Shown here one piece after another: positions 44,411-53,340 of a stretch of DNA of 64,000 nt. The notes below the pieces were generated by a model, which did no database searches, was not told where the DNA came from, and saw only the letters and a list, made by a program, of their open reading frames with translations. The stretch spans positions 1 to 64,000 of the forward strand of contig NZ_RCUV01000018.1 of the NCBI RefSeq assembly GCF_003667545.1, read 5' to 3'. This DNA comes from Mycetocola manganoxydans (lineage in GTDB: Bacteria; Actinomycetota; Actinomycetes; Actinomycetales; Microbacteriaceae). A program made the translations under genes and the position numbers. Within the stretch, counting starts at the first letter, position 1; each line of letters starts with the position of its first letter.

Positions 44411-45667
44411 GTGACTTCACCCGGCACACTTCCCACCGCTACCGAGCGACTCGTCGTCGAAACCCAACAGGTCGACGACACCCGCTCACTCCTCACACTC
44501 GTCGACCCGCAGCGCCCGCTGTTGTGGCTGCGGAAAGGCTGCGGCCTGGCCGGGATTGGCGAGGCCCTCCGTCTCGAATTCTCGGGACCTGACCGCATGC
44601 GCGAAGCCGCCGTCGTCTGGCGTGACATCGCCGCAGCGGCGACGGTCGAAGACCCTCTCCGGATGCCGGGGACCGGCCTTGTCGCGTTCGGCACGTTCGC
44701 GTTCGACGATTCCTCCGCCCAGACCAGTGTGCTCCTCGTGCCGCAGATCATCCTGGGCCGCCGCGACGGGACCTCGTGGATCACCCGCATCCGGCTGGAT
44801 GCCACGGCATCGGATGCACCCGACCCGCTCGCGACCGCCTTCGGGCCCACGTATCGGCTCACCCTCACGCCCGGCGCGGAGTCCCCCGCAGGATTCCAGG
44901 CGCACGTCGCCGATGCTGTCGATCGCATCCTGGCCGGCGATCTCAGCAAGGTGGTGTTGTCTCGTGATCTCATCGGTCATCTCCCCGCGGACGCTGACCT
45001 CCGCCGCATCGTGTCGGATCTCGCCGTCGGCTATCCGGACTGCTGGACCTTCGCCGTCGACGGGCTTCTCGGCTCCAGCCCGGAAACCCTCGTCAGCGTT
45101 CAGGACGGCTCGGTGACCGCCCGGGTGCTCGCCGGAACGGCCTCGCGGGGTGCGGATGCCGCCTCCGATCAGGACGCGGCTGTCAACCTCGCGACGAGCG
45201 CAAAGGATCAGGACGAGCATCAGTTCGCCGTGCAGAGCGTGCTCGCGTCGCTGCGGCCGCACACCTCCCATGTGCTCACGAGCGAAATCCCGTTCACGCT
45301 CAAGCTGCCCAACCTGTGGCACCTCGCCACCGACGTGGAGGGCACGCTCACCGACAACGCCACCTCGCTCGACCTCATCGACGCGTTGCATCCGACGGCT
45401 GCCGTTGCCGGGTCGCCGACTCCCGCAGCCGTCGCCCTGATCGCGGAACTCGAACCGTTCGACCGGGGCCGATACGCCGGACCGGTCGGCTGGGTGGGCG
45501 CCGACGGCGACGGCGAATGGGCGATCGCGCTCCGCTGCGCCCAGGTCGATCAGGATGGCACGGTCACCGCGTATGCCGGTGGTGGGATCGTCGCCGAGTC
45601 CGTTCCGGAGAAGGAACTCGCCGAAACACGGATGAAGTTCCGCCCGATCGTCGACGCTTTCGGCTGA
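44411..45667 (+). CDS. menF: menaquinone-specific isochorismate synthase
   Basis: This 418-residue chorismate-binding enzyme converts chorismate to isochorismate, the first committed step to menaquinone. The C-terminal half has the conserved LAGTASRG, SAKDQDEHQF, LWHLATDVEGTL, HPTAAVAGSP and YAGPVGWVGADGDGEWAIALR. Start GTG 44411 is chosen because TACGCT ends 6 bases before it (leaderless); an open frame back to 44045 lies antisense to menG and is rejected. A salicylate-type or EntC function is less likely given the menD, menE, menB, menC and menA genes that follow. Confidence 0.92.
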   Translation: MTSPGTLPTATERLVVETQQVDDTRSLLTLVDPQRPLLWLRKGCGLAGIGEALRLEFSGPDRMREAAVVWRDIAAAATVEDPLRMPGTGLVAFGTFAFDDSSAQTSVLLVPQIILGRRDGTSWITRIRLDATASDAPDPLATAFGPTYRLTLTPGAESPAGFQAHVADAVDRILAGDLSKVVLSRDLIGHLPADADLRRIVSDLAVGYPDCWTFAVDGLLGSSPETLVSVQDGSVTARVLAGTASRGADAASDQDAAVNLATSAKDQDEHQFAVQSVLASLRPHTSHVLTSEIPFTLKLPNLWHLATDVEGTLTDNATSLDLIDALHPTAAVAGSPTPAAVALIAELEPFDRGRYAGPVGWVGADGDGEWAIALRCAQVDQDGTVTAYAGGGIVAESVPEKELAETRMKFRPIVDAFG

Positions 45668-45698
45668 GCCGCCGAACCGCGCCGCCGGTGGGGCACGG

Positions 45699-45764
45699 CG
45701 GGTTCATCCGTCCCGAATGCTCACTTTCGCGCCGGAAACCTGACATTCCGGACCGATGAACCCG
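45699..45764. repeat. intergenic long inverted repeat
   Basis: Arms cgggttcatc and gatgaacccg with further inner pairing (gtcccgaatg against cattccggac) flank a central loop. It lies between the convergent menF and PPK2 genes. Nearby, ccgaaccgcgccgccg occurs twice (45672-45687 and 45837-45852). Confidence 0.85.
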
Positions 45765-45866
45765 TGGCATCCGCACCGGCGCGTTCCGTTGTCACCAACG
45801 CACCGTTTTCGGCCCGTCAGCGTGCGTTAGCGACCACCGAACCGCGCCGCCGCCGCCCGGCACCCC

Positions 45867-46733
45867 TCAGGTCGCGGCGAGCCGCTTCTTCTGTTCCTCG
45901 ACATCGAAGTCGGCGGCCGGCCACTGCGGATCGATCGCGGTGAGCGCGTCGAGCAGGAGCCGCTGGACGGCGATTCGCGCGTACCACTTCTTGTTCGCGG
46001 GAACCACGTGCCACGGAGCCGCCTCACTCGACGTGCGCTCGAAGACCTTCTGATACGCCTCCTGGTACGCGGGCCAGTGCTGACGTTCGTCGATGTCGCC
46101 CGGGTTGAACTTCCAGTACTTGTCGGGGCGATCGAGCCGCTCAGCCAGTCTGGCCTTCTGCTCGTCGGAGCTGATGTGCAGCATTACCTTGACCACGCGG
46201 ATGCCACGGGCCGCGAGCTCCGCCTCGAACTCGACGATCGCGTCGAATCGGCGTTCGATCTCCGTGTCATCGGCAAGAGACCGCACCCGTGCGATCAGGA
46301 CGTCCTCGTAGTGCGACCGGTCGAACACCCCGATCAGGCCCGGCCCAGGGACCTTCTTCGCGATCCGCCAGAGGAAGTCGTGCGACAGCTCCTCCTCGGT
46401 CGGCGACTTGAACGCGGCGAGCGCAACGCCCTGCGGGTCCACCGAGCCGACGACATGGCGGACGATGCCGCCCTTCCCGGCGGTGTCCATCGCCTGCAGG
46501 ACGAGGAGGACGGCATCCGTCGCCCCGCCCTTCGACGCCGCGAAGAGACGTTCCTGCACCTCGCCGAGGGCCTCAGCAGCGCGCACCAGTTCTGCCTTGC
46601 CCTCCGCTTTGCCTCCCTCGAATCCCGGGGTCGAATCCGGGTCGAGGGCGGCGAGCACGAAGCCGGGATCGGCTCGGAGGGTGGTCAGCGGTTCGGTGGT
46701 CCAGGCGGATGGGGGCTTCGACGATGAGCTCAT
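45867..46733 (-). CDS. polyphosphate kinase 2 family protein
   Basis: This 288-residue PPK2 protein has the Walker A region LQAMDTAGKGG, the lid-side FDRSHYEDVLIARV (Walker B Asp and Arg) and the later HISSDEQKARLAERL. The family transfers phosphate between polyphosphate and nucleotides, usually phosphorylating AMP, ADP or GDP from polyphosphate. A single domain of this length fits class I or III; which nucleotide is used is not resolved. The start is ATG 46733; GTG 46739 is equally open, and neither has a good ribosome-binding site. It lies 60 bases downstream of menD. Confidence 0.9.
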   Translation of the reverse strand: MSSSSKPPSAWTTEPLTTLRADPGFVLAALDPDSTPGFEGGKAEGKAELVRAAEALGEVQERLFAASKGGATDAVLLVLQAMDTAGKGGIVRHVVGSVDPQGVALAAFKSPTEEELSHDFLWRIAKKVPGPGLIGVFDRSHYEDVLIARVRSLADDTEIERRFDAIVEFEAELAARGIRVVKVMLHISSDEQKARLAERLDRPDKYWKFNPGDIDERQHWPAYQEAYQKVFERTSSEAAPWHVVPANKKWYARIAVQRLLLDALTAIDPQWPAADFDVEEQKKRLAAT

Positions 46734-46793
46734 CTGCACAGTGTGGTCGCGATACGACCGCTCCTCAAGAGCTTGCGCATCGGCGACGGGCGG

Positions 46794-48482
46794 TCAGCGG
46801 GCGAGTGGAACCTCGATGAGCACCCCGGATGCCACGGGCGCGGTGAGCGCCTGATCCAGCTCTCCACGGGTTGTCGCCTTCACGTACGTCCAGCCGTACG
46901 CTGCGGCAAGGGCGGCGAGATCCACCCGCTGCGGGGTGTAGAGCACCCGGTCGAAATCGGCGCCCTCGGTGGACTCGGCAACCTCGAGGCCGTCGAAGAT
47001 CGTGCCTCCACCGTCGTTGCCGACGATGACCTGGATCCGCGGGACCGCCTCCCCCATTCCGCCGAGCAGCGCTCCGATGTCGTGGAGGAGGGTGAGGTCG
47101 CCGAGCAGCACGCGCGTGATCCCTGCCCCGTCGACCTGGCTCGCCAGGGCGATGCCGAGCGCTGTCGACACCGTGCCGTCGATGCCGGCGAGGCCGCGGT
47201 TCGAGTGCACCCGGATTTTCTTGCCCGGCACAGCCTCGTCGACGTCACGGATGAGCCGGGACGCACCGAGCACTAGCCGGTCGTGCGGCCAGGTGGCACC
47301 CCACACCGCGAGGGCGAGCATCCGGCGGTCGACGCGGGCGCGGATCGCCTGGAACTCCCCCTTGACGTAGCCCAGCCGGGTCGCGGGGTCGTGTGAGGAC
47401 GCCGCTTCGAGATCGGGGGCGACATCCTGCGATTTCTCGTCGGAGATCCGCCGAGACTCCTGCACCCACGAGCTGATCCAGGACCGATCCACGCTGCCGT
47501 CGACGACGTTCACCGCGCCGACGATGTGGCGTGCACGCCGTCCGGGGTTGTAGACCTCGTCGCCGGCGGGCGCGACGACGATGACTTCGACGCCGTCGCG
47601 GGCGAGCAGCGCTGGAACCTGGCGACTGAGCGTCGGGTGACCGAACACGACGGCACGCTCTACCCGGCCGCCGAACTCCGGGTCGGTGAGCAATTCGCGG
47701 TACGCGACCACGAGGTTCCGTCCGAAACGGGCACCGCTCGAGACTTCGGCGAGCAGCGGCCAGCCACCCGCGTGTGCGAGCGATTCGGCGGCCGGTCCTG
47801 CTCCGTGCCCGGCGATCACGACGGTCCGTTTGCCTCGCTCGAGCAGCATGCCAGGCCGGGTGATGCGGGCACGACCCGCTTCCGGCCGCGCGCCGGGTTC
47901 GACCGGGTCCAGCGCGGCGAGCGGCGTGGAGAGCGGTTCGCGCATCGAGAGGTTGAGGTGGACCGGACCCGGTCCTGCTGGACCGATCCCGATTGCGGCG
48001 TCGATCGCCGCGTGCGCGAGCTCACGAGCGGATGCCGCATCGTCGCCGGTTCCCATCGGCGCGGGAACGTCGCGCGTGAGTCTCGTCGCCACCCCGAAGA
48101 TCCCGGACTGATGAGTGGTCTGGTTGGAACGGATGCCGCGAAGCTCATCCGGGCGATCAGCGGTGAGCAGAAGCAGTGGCACGCCGGAATGGTGGGCTTC
48201 GAGCGCTGCCGGGTGCAGGTTCGCGACCGCGGTTCCGCTCGTCACGATGACCGCTGCGGGAACGCCGCTTTCGACGGCGAGTCCGAGCGCCAGGAAACCG
48301 GCGACGCGCTCATCGATCCGCACGTGCAACCGGAGGGACCCTGCGCGTTCGAGTGCAGCTGCTCCGAGGGCGAGCGCTTGCGATCGCGACCCGGGGCAGA
48401 CGACGACGTCCTGGACCCCGAGGCGCACGAACTCCTCGAGGAGCGCTACCGAAAAGGTGGTTGCCGGACCGGCGTCAGGCAT
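46794..48482 (-). CDS. menD: SEPHCHC synthase MenD
   Basis: This 562-residue ThDP enzyme adds the succinyl semialdehyde-ThDP adduct of 2-oxoglutarate to isochorismate. The start [27 protein letters not shown] is a family signature ([10 protein letters not shown]), followed by [17 protein letters not shown] with the catalytic Glu and [10 protein letters not shown]; the ThDP-Mg region is [14 protein letters not shown]. Its ATG lies inside the end of the upstream PLDc_N gene (8-base overlap), so the two are translated together. Length and motifs are normal. Confidence 0.95.
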   Translation of the reverse strand: MPDAGPATTFSVALLEEFVRLGVQDVVVCPGSRSQALALGAAALERAGSLRLHVRIDERVAGFLALGLAVESGVPAAVIVTSGTAVANLHPAALEAHHSGVPLLLLTADRPDELRGIRSNQTTHQSGIFGVATRLTRDVPAPMGTGDDAASARELAHAAIDAAIGIGPAGPGPVHLNLSMREPLSTPLAALDPVEPGARPEAGRARITRPGMLLERGKRTVVIAGHGAGPAAESLAHAGGWPLLAEVSSGARFGRNLVVAYRELLTDPEFGGRVERAVVFGHPTLSRQVPALLARDGVEVIVVAPAGDEVYNPGRRARHIVGAVNVVDGSVDRSWISSWVQESRRISDEKSQDVAPDLEAASSHDPATRLGYVKGEFQAIRARVDRRMLALAVWGATWPHDRLVLGASRLIRDVDEAVPGKKIRVHSNRGLAGIDGTVSTALGIALASQVDGAGITRVLLGDLTLLHDIGALLGGMGEAVPRIQVIVGNDGGGTIFDGLEVAESTEGADFDRVLYTPQRVDLAALAAAYGWTYVKATTRGELDQALTAPVASGVLIEVPLAR

Positions 48483-48891
48483 CCGTTCTGCCCGTGTCGT
48501 CGGGCGAGTGCCCGGCCGAGCCGTCAGGGTTGTCGTCTGGGGTGGGAGTCGCCTTGCCGGTCACGTCAGGATCCGGTGCGTCTGAATCGAGCGCCGCGAG
48601 TTCTTCTTCAAGACGGCGAATGCGTTCGTCCTGGTCGTGGTCACGACCGAGAGTTCCGATGAAGGCGGGATCGTCGTCTGGAGCGAGGCGTGGCTTGGCA
48701 ACCTGGTCCGCTCGTGCGCGACCGATTGCGAACCACAGGATGACGCCGAGAACCGGGAGGAGAAGGATGATGAGGATCCATGCCGGCTTCTTCAATCCGC
48801 GAACCCGGTTCGCGGGAATCAGGGCGCAATCGATCACCGAATAGATCGTCGCAACAACGAGACCGACTATCAGAATGATCCACCAACGCAT
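48475..48891 (-). CDS. PLDc_N-domain membrane protein
   Basis: A 138-residue protein with two N-terminal membrane helices (residues about 3-20 and 35-55) forming a phospholipase-D-nuclease N-terminal (PLDc_N) domain, then a charged, probably disordered tail with a predicted coiled segment ([19 protein letters not shown]). No nuclease domain follows. ATG 48891 is chosen because TACGAT ends 6 bases before it (leaderless). It overlaps menD by 8 bases and so carries the menD promoter. Similar small genes sit beside men genes in many actinobacteria; function unknown. Confidence 0.85.
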   Translation of the reverse strand: MRWWIILIVGLVVATIYSVIDCALIPANRVRGLKKPAWILIILLLPVLGVILWFAIGRARADQVAKPRLAPDDDPAFIGTLGRDHDQDERIRRLEEELAALDSDAPDPDVTGKATPTPDDNPDGSAGHSPDDTGRTDA

Positions 48892-48983
48892 GTGCCCATC
48901 GTAGCTCGGAGTTCTGGGAACTTGCCCCTCGTTGACCAAGGAGTACCGGGCTCTCTCCCAGCGCGCATGCCTACACTGGAGAC

Positions 48984-49283
48984 GTGAAACGCATCCCTCC
49001 CGTCGTGTACTACACCGTGCTCCGCCTGCTCACGTTTGCGGTTCCGCTGACCCTGCTTCTCCTGGTCGGAATCGAGCCGTGGATCGCAACGGTGATCGCG
49101 GCCCTCATCGGCCTCAGCGTTTCGTACATCTTCCTGCGCGGCCCGCGCGAGGCGGTCGCGCGCGACCTCTACAACGCCCGCCACGGGTCGAAGGAGACGC
49201 ACACGGACGCGGCCGCAGAGGATTCCGTGACGGATGGCGCGACGGATGCCGCCGCATCCGGAAACACCGCCGGCGGGCGCTGA
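48984..49283 (+). CDS. DUF4229 small membrane protein
   Basis: A 99-residue protein with two membrane helices (about residues 8-30 and 34-52), a conserved RGPREAVARDLYNARH segment, and a Thr/Ala/Asp-rich tail. The GTG start has a TACACT -10 hexamer ending 6 bases upstream, so the mRNA is predicted leaderless. It converges with menA with a single base between stop codons. DUF4229 genes commonly neighbour menA in actinobacteria, but no function is established. Confidence 0.8.
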   Translation: MKRIPPVVYYTVLRLLTFAVPLTLLLLVGIEPWIATVIAALIGLSVSYIFLRGPREAVARDLYNARHGSKETHTDAAAEDSVTDGATDAAASGNTAGGR

Positions 49284-49284
49284 C

Positions 49285-50274
49285 CTACTTCCAGAAGGCC
49301 CAGAGCAGCGCGACTCCGAAGAGGAGCTGGACGAGGCCAGACAGCTTGAGCGCGAGGACGAACTCTCTCGCGGTGCGGGCGGTCGCGACGATGAGCGCGG
49401 CGGGAAGCGCTGCGAGCAGGCCGAAGAGGGCGAACCACGCGATCGGATAGAAGACCGCGAGCCAGACCGCGATGCCGAACGGTGCGAGCAGGCACACGAT
49501 GTAGAACACCTTGCTCGGCGTCGGGCCGAGCAGAACCGTGAGGGTCCTCTTGCCGGCGGCCTTGTCCTGCGCGATGTCGCGGATGTTGTTGACCACGAGC
49601 GTCGCAACCGAGATGAGGCCGACACCGATCGCACCGAGCCAGGCTTCCTGGTTGAGCGTGAAGGACTGGACGAACGCCGTGCCGAGAGTGGCGACGAGCC
49701 CGAAAAACACGAACACGAACACTTCACCGAGGGCGTTGTAGCCGTACGGTCGCCGGCCACCGGTGTAGAACCACGCCGCGAGGATCGCGACGGCGCCGAC
49801 GGCGAGGAGCCACCACTGGGCGGTGATGATCGTGAGGATCAGGCCCGCAACGGCGGCAATGCCGAAGAAGGACAGGGCGACGATGAGCACCGTTTTCGGG
49901 CGGGCCTTGCCGCTGCCGACGAGCCGGAACGGGCCGACGCGGTGCTCGTCTGTGCCACGGATGCCATCGGAATAGTCGTTCGCGTAGTTCACGCCGATCT
50001 GCAGGCTGACCGCGATGACGAGGCAGAGCAGCGCGCGCACCCAGTGGAACTCGCCCGGGTCGTTGGCGACAGCCGCCGCGCCGGTTCCCACGAGAACCGG
50101 CGAGATCGACATCGAGAGCGTGAAGACGCGGGCCCCTGCGATCCAGTCACCGAACGTCGCTGGACGCACCTGTTCGTAACGCTTCGCCGCGGGGTTTCCG
50201 CTTCTCCCGCGGCCCTTCGGTCGTGCGCCGCTCGGCGACTGTGGGGGCGTGAGTCTTTGCTGCTTAGCTGCCAC
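49285..50274 (-). CDS. menA: 1,4-dihydroxy-2-naphthoate polyprenyltransferase
   Basis: This 329-residue membrane prenyltransferase of the UbiA superfamily attaches the polyprenyl chain to 1,4-dihydroxy-2-naphthoate. The first Asp-rich motif is NYANDYSDGIRGTD, and the second region is VNNIRDIAQDKAAGKRTL. About eight to nine helices are apparent. A basic, Pro-rich N-terminal 35 residues precede the first helix. The start is GTG 50274, with GGGAGG about 7 bases upstream. It is followed by a convergent DUF4229 gene. Confidence 0.94.
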   Translation of the reverse strand: MAAKQQRLTPPQSPSGARPKGRGRSGNPAAKRYEQVRPATFGDWIAGARVFTLSMSISPVLVGTGAAAVANDPGEFHWVRALLCLVIAVSLQIGVNYANDYSDGIRGTDEHRVGPFRLVGSGKARPKTVLIVALSFFGIAAVAGLILTIITAQWWLLAVGAVAILAAWFYTGGRRPYGYNALGEVFVFVFFGLVATLGTAFVQSFTLNQEAWLGAIGVGLISVATLVVNNIRDIAQDKAAGKRTLTVLLGPTPSKVFYIVCLLAPFGIAVWLAVFYPIAWFALFGLLAALPAALIVATARTAREFVLALKLSGLVQLLFGVALLWAFWK

Positions 50275-50394
50275 CGGGCAACCTCCCTCTGTTCCGCGAG
50301 AAGCTTACCTTCGCTGGCGGGAGCGGCTGTTCTCTCAGAGCAAACAGAACTGGACTGGACAATTTCGTCGTGATTTCTTACCATTTTTTCAGAA

Positions 50395-50423
50395 GTTGAG
50401 TCACATCGGCTCAACTCCATAAA
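50395..50423 (+). promoter_or_regulatory. hsp20 promoter with HAIR (HspR) operator
   Basis: GTTGAGT-7-GCTCAAC at 50395-50415 matches the HAIR consensus CTTGAGT-7-ACTCAAG with only the outermost C/G and one inner base changed. Its left arm overlaps a -35 TTGAGT (50396-50401), and CATAAA (50418-50423) can serve as -10. HspR bound here would shut off hsp20 until heat or misfolded protein releases it. Confidence 0.82.
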
Positions 50424-50461
50424 CCCCAACACAGAAGCCACGAACAGAGAGGACACATCAC

Positions 50462-50911
50462 ATGGCACTGAACTTCGACCCGTTCCGCGAACTCGACCGT
50501 ATGACAGACACTCTGCTCGGAGCACGTCAGGGTCCGCGCGTGATGCCGATGGACCTGTACCGCGAAGGCGACCACTACGTTCTCGCGGCAGATCTTCCCG
50601 GCATCGACCCGGGGTCCGTCGACATCGACGTGGATGGGCAGCTCCTGACGATCCGCGCGGAGCGCACCCTCGGGGCAGCTGAGGGAGCCAAGTGGATCGC
50701 CCGTGAGCGCCAGGCCGGTTCCTTCCTCCGTCAGCTGAACCTCGGCCAGGGAATCGACGTCGAGAAGATTGCCGCGAACTACACGAACGGCGTTCTCAGC
50801 GTCACGATCCCGGTCAGCGAGCGAGCGAAACCGCGCAAGATCGAGGTCGCGTCAGGCAACGAGCAGGAGAGCCTCACCGTGAAGGAAGGGCAAAAGTCCG
50901 TCGACGCCTGA
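50462..50911 (+). CDS. Hsp20/alpha-crystallin small heat-shock protein
   Basis: This 149-residue ATP-independent chaperone has the start FDPFRELDRMTDTLL and a full alpha-crystallin domain (residues about 38-130), with YVLAADLPGIDPGSVDIDVDGQLLTIRAER and NGVLSVTIPVSERAKPRKIEV. It holds unfolding proteins in the cytoplasm. The ATG is preceded by GAGAGGA 8 bases away. Upstream lies a HAIR operator. It interrupts the men gene block and has its own terminator, so it is an independent unit. Confidence 0.95.
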   Translation: MALNFDPFRELDRMTDTLLGARQGPRVMPMDLYREGDHYVLAADLPGIDPGSVDIDVDGQLLTIRAERTLGAAEGAKWIARERQAGSFLRQLNLGQGIDVEKIAANYTNGVLSVTIPVSERAKPRKIEVASGNEQESLTVKEGQKSVDA

Positions 50912-50923
50912 TTCGCGTATACG

Positions 50924-50957
50924 GAAGACGGCCGGGGCGCTTGCCCCGGCCGTCTTC
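50924..50957. terminator. bidirectional terminator between hsp20 and menE
   Basis: A perfect 15-bp stem (gaagacggccggggc and its complement) with a 4-base loop lies between convergent stops at 50911 and 50978. Confidence 0.88.
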
Positions 50958-50977
50958 GTATGCCCTCGGCTTAAATT

Positions 50978-52150
50978 TCACACGGAGTCCAGCGCGGAAT
51001 CTTCGCCGTCGCCCGTCAGCTGAACCGCGACGATCGCCACGATCGCGAGGCGATCCGGCTTGCCAGACGGCAGGAGCGGGAGCTCATCGAGCCGGATGAT
51101 GTGCGCCGGACGTGCCGGTTTCCCGAGGGACGCGGCGACAGCATCCGCTATCTCGGTCAGAGACGCATACCGCGCGCTCGTCACGACGACGGGCACCTGC
51201 CCCCACTCCGGGTGCTGAGTGCCGACGACAACGGACTCCGTCAGGTCGGGCAGGCCGCGGACCACACGCTCGACCCGGTCCAGCGAGACGTTGACGCCTC
51301 CGGAAATGATGACGTTGTCGGCGCGGCCGTGCACGCGCAGTACGCCGTTGTCGAACTCGCCGAGATCGCCCGTGCGATACCAGCGCAGCCCGTCGGCGAC
51401 GGTGAACGTGCGAGCGGTGAGTTCATCGTCACCGAGGTACCCCTCGGCGAGCATCGGGCCGGCGAGTTCGATCTGCCCCTCGACGATTCGCACGTGGACG
51501 CCGGGCAGCGGAATTCCGTTGTAGACGCATCCGCCCGACGTTTCGCTCGACCCGTACGTGCGGAAGACGGGGAGTCCGAGCTGCTCGGTTCGCTGCAGCA
51601 GTTGCGGCGGTGTGGCCTGGCCACCGACGAGGATGCCGTCGAAGCGGCGCAGCGCCATCACGCCGGCCCTCGACTCGAGCAGCCGGGCCAGTTGGAGCGG
51701 CACGAGCGACGTGTAGTGCTGCTCACCGCTGAGGGAGCGGGATGCCTCGGCGAAGACGGCAGGATCGAACCGGCCGGGCGGAAGGACGACGGGAACCGTG
51801 CCTGCAGCGATCGACCGGGTGAGTACTTGAAGCCCGGCAACGTAGTGGGCGGGTAGGGCGAGCAGCCACTGACCCTGCCCCTCGAGGGCCGTCGCACTCG
51901 CGGACGCGCTCGCGAGAAGCGCGTCACAACTGAGAGCGACCCGCTTCGGGATGCCGGTGGAACCGGAGGTCTCGAGAACGACACAGACGGGCTGCGCGAC
52001 GGTTTCCCCAGCACCGGCGACCTCTGGGATGCTGTCCGACTCGCTGTCGACGGGAGTGATCGCCGGCCCCGAACGGTCGAGCGCCCGGCGCAGCTCCACC
52101 ATGAGATCGAGGGGCCTGGTCGCCGGCACCCGAACGAGCATCCGCGTCAT
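50978..52150 (-). CDS. menE: o-succinylbenzoate-CoA ligase
   Basis: This 390-residue acyl-CoA synthetase has the ATP-binding loop VLETSGSTGIPKRVALS, the adenylate motif FRTYGSSETSGGCVYNG and the hinge YRTGDLGEFDNGVLRVHGRADN, ending LPLLPSGKPDR with the catalytic Lys. It is shorter than typical MenE because the N-terminal subdomain is reduced, as usual in actinobacteria. It activates o-succinylbenzoate for MenB. A TACACT hexamer ends 6 bases before the ATG, so it has its own leaderless promoter although menB lies upstream on the same strand. Confidence 0.92.
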   Translation of the reverse strand: MTRMLVRVPATRPLDLMVELRRALDRSGPAITPVDSESDSIPEVAGAGETVAQPVCVVLETSGSTGIPKRVALSCDALLASASASATALEGQGQWLLALPAHYVAGLQVLTRSIAAGTVPVVLPPGRFDPAVFAEASRSLSGEQHYTSLVPLQLARLLESRAGVMALRRFDGILVGGQATPPQLLQRTEQLGLPVFRTYGSSETSGGCVYNGIPLPGVHVRIVEGQIELAGPMLAEGYLGDDELTARTFTVADGLRWYRTGDLGEFDNGVLRVHGRADNVIISGGVNVSLDRVERVVRGLPDLTESVVVGTQHPEWGQVPVVVTSARYASLTEIADAVAASLGKPARPAHIIRLDELPLLPSGKPDRLAIVAIVAVQLTGDGEDSALDSV

Positions 52151-52217
52151 GAACTCAGTGTAGGCACGGCCGGCTTTCCTGCCGTGCCCCCCAACCGCCG
52201 AGATCGCGCGTTCGAGA

Positions 52218-52261
52218 GACGCAAACTGCTCTCAAACCGACGCGTGAGGGCAGTGTGCGTC
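52218..52261. repeat. intergenic inverted repeat between menB and menE
   Basis: Arms of 17 bases (52218-52234 and 52245-52261) with two mismatches and a 10-base loop lie just after the menB stop, with no T-tract. A second 8-bp hairpin (ggcacggc/gccgtgcc) lies at 52163-52188. Together they should separate menB and menE transcripts. Confidence 0.8.
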
Positions 52262-52278
52262 CCGCGAAGGCGTTCGGC

Positions 52279-53184
52279 TCAGAACTGCCACGGGTACGGC
52301 GACCAGTCGGGCTCCCGTTTCTCCAGGAACGAGTCCCGACCTTCGACGGCCTCATCGGTTCCGTATGCCAGTCGGGTGGCCTCGCCGGCGAAGACCTGCT
52401 GGCCCATGAGCCCGTCGTCGACGGCATTGAAGGCGTACTTCAGCATCCGGATGGCCGTCGGGGACTTGGTGAGGATGGTGCGGGCCCAGTCCAGTGCCGT
52501 CGACTCGAGTTCGGCATGCGGGACGACGGCGTTGACGGCGCCCATCTCGTATGCGCGCCTGGCGGAGTATTCCTCGGCAAGGAAGAAGACCTCACGGGCG
52601 AATTTCTGCCCGATCTGGCGGGCAAAGTACGCGCTGCCGTAACCGGCGTCGAAGGAGCCGACGTCGGCATCCGTCTGTTTGAATCTGCCGTGTTCCTCGC
52701 TCGCGATCGTGAGGTCGCAGACCACGTGCAGGGAGTGGCCGCCGCCAGCCGCCCAGCCAGGGACGACCGCGATGACGACCTTGGGCATGAAGCGAATGAG
52801 TCGCTGTACCTCGAGGATGTGGAGACGTCCGCTCCGAGCGGTGTCGACGCCCGAAGCCGAGTCGCTTTCGGAGTACTGGTACCCGTCGCGTCCGCGGATG
52901 CGCTGGTCGCCGCCGGAGCAGAACGCCCAGCCGCCGTCCTTCGGGCTTGGGCCGTTGCCGGTGAGCAGCACGACACCGATCCGCTGGTTCGTACGGGCGT
53001 CCTCGAGGGCGCGGTAAAGCTCGTCGACGGTGTGCGGGCGGAACGCGTTGCGGACCTCGGGCCGGTTGAAGGCAACCCGCGCGATCCTCCCCGTGAGGTC
53101 GTGGTGGTACGTGATGTCGGTCAGCGCGCCGAAACCGGCGACCTCTGCCCACTGGCTTTCGTCGAAAATCTCAGACACCGTCAT
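52279..53184 (-). CDS. menB: 1,4-dihydroxy-2-naphthoyl-CoA synthase
   Basis: This 301-residue crotonase-fold enzyme cyclises o-succinylbenzoyl-CoA. Landmarks are GWAFCSGGDQRIRG (oxyanion hole and bicarbonate site), VVAGWAAGGGHSLH-like VPGWAAGGGHSLHVVCDL, and DADVGSFDAGYGSAYFARQIG with the catalytic Asp and Tyr of MenB. The C-terminus ends WSPYPWQF, as in long actinobacterial MenB. TAGGCT ends 6 bases before the ATG (leaderless). It is divergent from menC across a 156-base gap. Confidence 0.95.
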   Translation of the reverse strand: MTVSEIFDESQWAEVAGFGALTDITYHHDLTGRIARVAFNRPEVRNAFRPHTVDELYRALEDARTNQRIGVVLLTGNGPSPKDGGWAFCSGGDQRIRGRDGYQYSESDSASGVDTARSGRLHILEVQRLIRFMPKVVIAVVPGWAAGGGHSLHVVCDLTIASEEHGRFKQTDADVGSFDAGYGSAYFARQIGQKFAREVFFLAEEYSARRAYEMGAVNAVVPHAELESTALDWARTILTKSPTAIRMLKYAFNAVDDGLMGQQVFAGEATRLAYGTDEAVEGRDSFLEKREPDWSPYPWQF

Positions 53185-53237
53185 GAATCCAGCCTAGAGC
53201 GCCGTGCGCACCCGTCCGCTCCTGGTTGTTGTTGTCC

Positions 53238-53315
53238 GCTCAACAGGCGAATGCGCACGGATGGAGCGGCCGACAGGCGTAAACGCGGCGTTTCGCCGGT
53301 CGTCACCTGTTGAGC
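53238..53315. repeat. inverted repeat in the menB-menC divergent gap
   Basis: Perfect 10-base arms gctcaacagg (53238-53247) and cctgttgagc (53306-53315) are separated by 58 bases. The right arm lies 25 bases before the menC start. It could be an operator pair or another dispersed palindrome. Confidence 0.6.
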
Positions 53316-53340
53316 GAGCACGACACGGCAGAATGGGATC

